Assembly (NCBI GenBank): GCA_964428795.1
Contig: CAYRZL010000109.1
Span: 1-7,450 of the forward strand
Reading direction: 5' to 3'
Source: CAYRZL01 sp964428795
GTDB taxonomy: Bacteria; Bacillota; Clostridia; Lachnospirales; Lachnospiraceae
DNA: 7,450 nucleotides
Shown here: in pieces, positions 6,879 through 7,450 of the stretch
Numbering within the stretch: position 1 is the stretch's first letter
Layout: each line of letters begins with the position of its first letter
Notes under the pieces: model-generated
Database searches by the model: none
The model's input: only the letters and a program-made list of their open reading frames with translations
What the model was told of the DNA's origin: nothing
Made by a program: the position numbers and the translations under genes

Positions 6879-6929
6879 TTTTCATCTCCCCGTCTTTATT
6901 CTTGAAACTATCCTCTTTCAAAAATGCTT

Positions 6930-7450
6930 CTATTTCTCCGGCTTCAGCGGACCATAATAATAGCTGGCAGTAGCACCGCCGTCAATCAGAATGGTTGAGC
7001 CTGTGATAAATGCACCAGCAGGCCCCATCAGCAGTTCTGCCACATTTGCCACTTCATCTGCTGTACCCGGACGGCCAGCTGGACATTTGGCAAACATATT
7101 TTTATAGAAATCACCGCGTGGACCATTAAACTCATCAATCGCAAGAGGTGTAACGATGATTCCGGGGGCTATATCGTTCAGCCTTGCTCCCCGTCTCCCC
7201 CACTTAACTGCTTCAGCCATCACACGCTTTTCATTGCAGCGTTTCGCCATTTGATAGGCGTGCAGAGTATCCCTGATGTTCGTTAGCTGCAACATGGGTA
7301 GATTTAACAGTTCTTCGGCAGGCGTGGTAGCCAGAAGCTCATCTTCCTCTGCGGTCAGAGCAGGCATACGCCAGCCGGATTGGCTGGAGATCGTCACACC
7401 TACGCCGCCTTCCTTAATCACTTTGCCAACCTCCTCCAGCAAAACAGCCG
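6930..7450 (-). CDS. Short-chain dehydrogenase/reductase, C-terminal part (start beyond window)
   Basis: NAD(P)-dependent oxidoreductase of the classical SDR superfamily; the last 172 residues are visible and the Rossmann nucleotide-binding N-terminus is outside. In visible numbering, ISSQSG (20-25) supplies the catalytic serine (probably S24), and AYQMAK (64-69) supplies the Y65/K69 pair of the YxxxK motif. RLNDIAPGIIVTPL (89-102) and FITGSTILIDGG (147-158) are standard SDR C-terminal motifs. About 40 residues separate the serine from the tyrosine, far more than the usual 12-13. From memory, Comamonas testosteroni 3-alpha-hydroxysteroid dehydrogenase/carbonyl reductase (S114, Y155, K159) has the same spacing and a similar WG..G.RLN.IAPG...TPL run. 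A hydroxysteroid or carbonyl substrate is therefore possible but unproven. The frame is open to the window edge, so the TTG at 7442 is not the true start. No terminator follows it; the next gene begins 51 nt on. Confidence 0.88.
   Translation of the reverse strand, partial: AVLLEEVGKVIKEGGVGVTISSQSGWRMPALTAEEDELLATTPAEELLNLPMLQLTNIRDTLHAYQMAKRCNEKRVMAEAVKWGRRGARLNDIAPGIIVTPLAIDEFNGPRGDFYKNMFAKCPAGRPGTADEVANVAELLMGPAGAFITGSTILIDGGATASYYYGPLKPEK
6957..6985 (-). promoter_or_regulatory. Candidate sigma-A promoter inside the end of the dehydrogenase gene
   Basis: The minus strand reads TTGACG (6985-6980), a 17-bp spacer, then TATTAT (6962-6957). Each box differs from consensus at one position. 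Transcription would start near 6950, giving a leader of about 70 nt before the small protein gene, so it could drive the small protein, regulator and kinase. Caution: the -35 falls in codons for the conserved IDGG motif of the dehydrogenase, so the match may be accidental. Confidence 0.4.

Noticed and set aside
6853..6885. 10-codon frame MKNAAAKTSC starting at 6885, ending in cysteine, as a signalling peptide
   Set aside because: Its ATG directly abuts the GGGGAG with no spacer, while the overlapping 56-residue gene has ideal spacing; it lacks any leader or agr-type features.
6902..6921. Inverted repeat TTGAAA/TTTCAA after the dehydrogenase as a terminator
   Set aside because: Only 6 AT-rich base pairs with an 8-nt loop and no U-run on the minus-strand side.

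Overview
All recognisable genes lie on the minus strand, so the window reads from right to left. The gene content points to an anaerobic gut-type Clostridia (Firmicutes), most likely a Lachnospiraceae member. The grounds are strong GGAGG-type ribosome binding sites, moderate GC, an AgrC/AgrA-style LytTR two-component system, and GH3 beta-glucosidases of a kind common in that family. This placement is inference from style and families, not from a database search.

Layout from right to left. (1) The 3' part of a short-chain dehydrogenase/reductase gene (6930-7450, start outside the window). The spacing of its catalytic residues resembles the 3-alpha-hydroxysteroid dehydrogenase/carbonyl reductase type. 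(2) A previously easy-to-miss 56-residue small protein gene (6708-6878) with a good ribosome binding site. It ends 12 nt before (3) a LytTR response regulator (5988-6695), whose stop codon overlaps the start of (4) a multi-membrane-spanning GHKL sensor histidine kinase (4681-5988). A clear intrinsic terminator (4608-4633) closes this unit. A plausible sigma-A promoter for it lies inside the end of the dehydrogenase gene. (5) A 236-bp gap contains the terminator, two abutting inverted repeats, a 21-bp-period direct repeat and an A/T tract. (6) A 976-residue membrane-anchored GH3 enzyme (1514-4444) with inverted (circularly permuted) domain order. (7) A 99-bp gap with an 11-bp-stem hairpin and an overlapping 22-codon mini-ORF. 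(8) The first 471 residues of a second, conventional cytosolic GH3 beta-glucosidase (1-1414, C-terminal part outside the window).

Reading them together: the two GH3 genes probably form one unit for beta-glucoside use. One enzyme is tethered outside the membrane and one is cytosolic, so sugars could be trimmed on both sides of the membrane. The two-component system is upstream and transcribed the same way but is separated by a terminator. It is a candidate regulator of the GH3 genes, although nothing in the window proves that. No agrB/agrD-like signal genes are visible, so the signal for the sensor is unknown. No plus-strand gene, tRNA, rRNA, CRISPR array or insertion sequence was seen.
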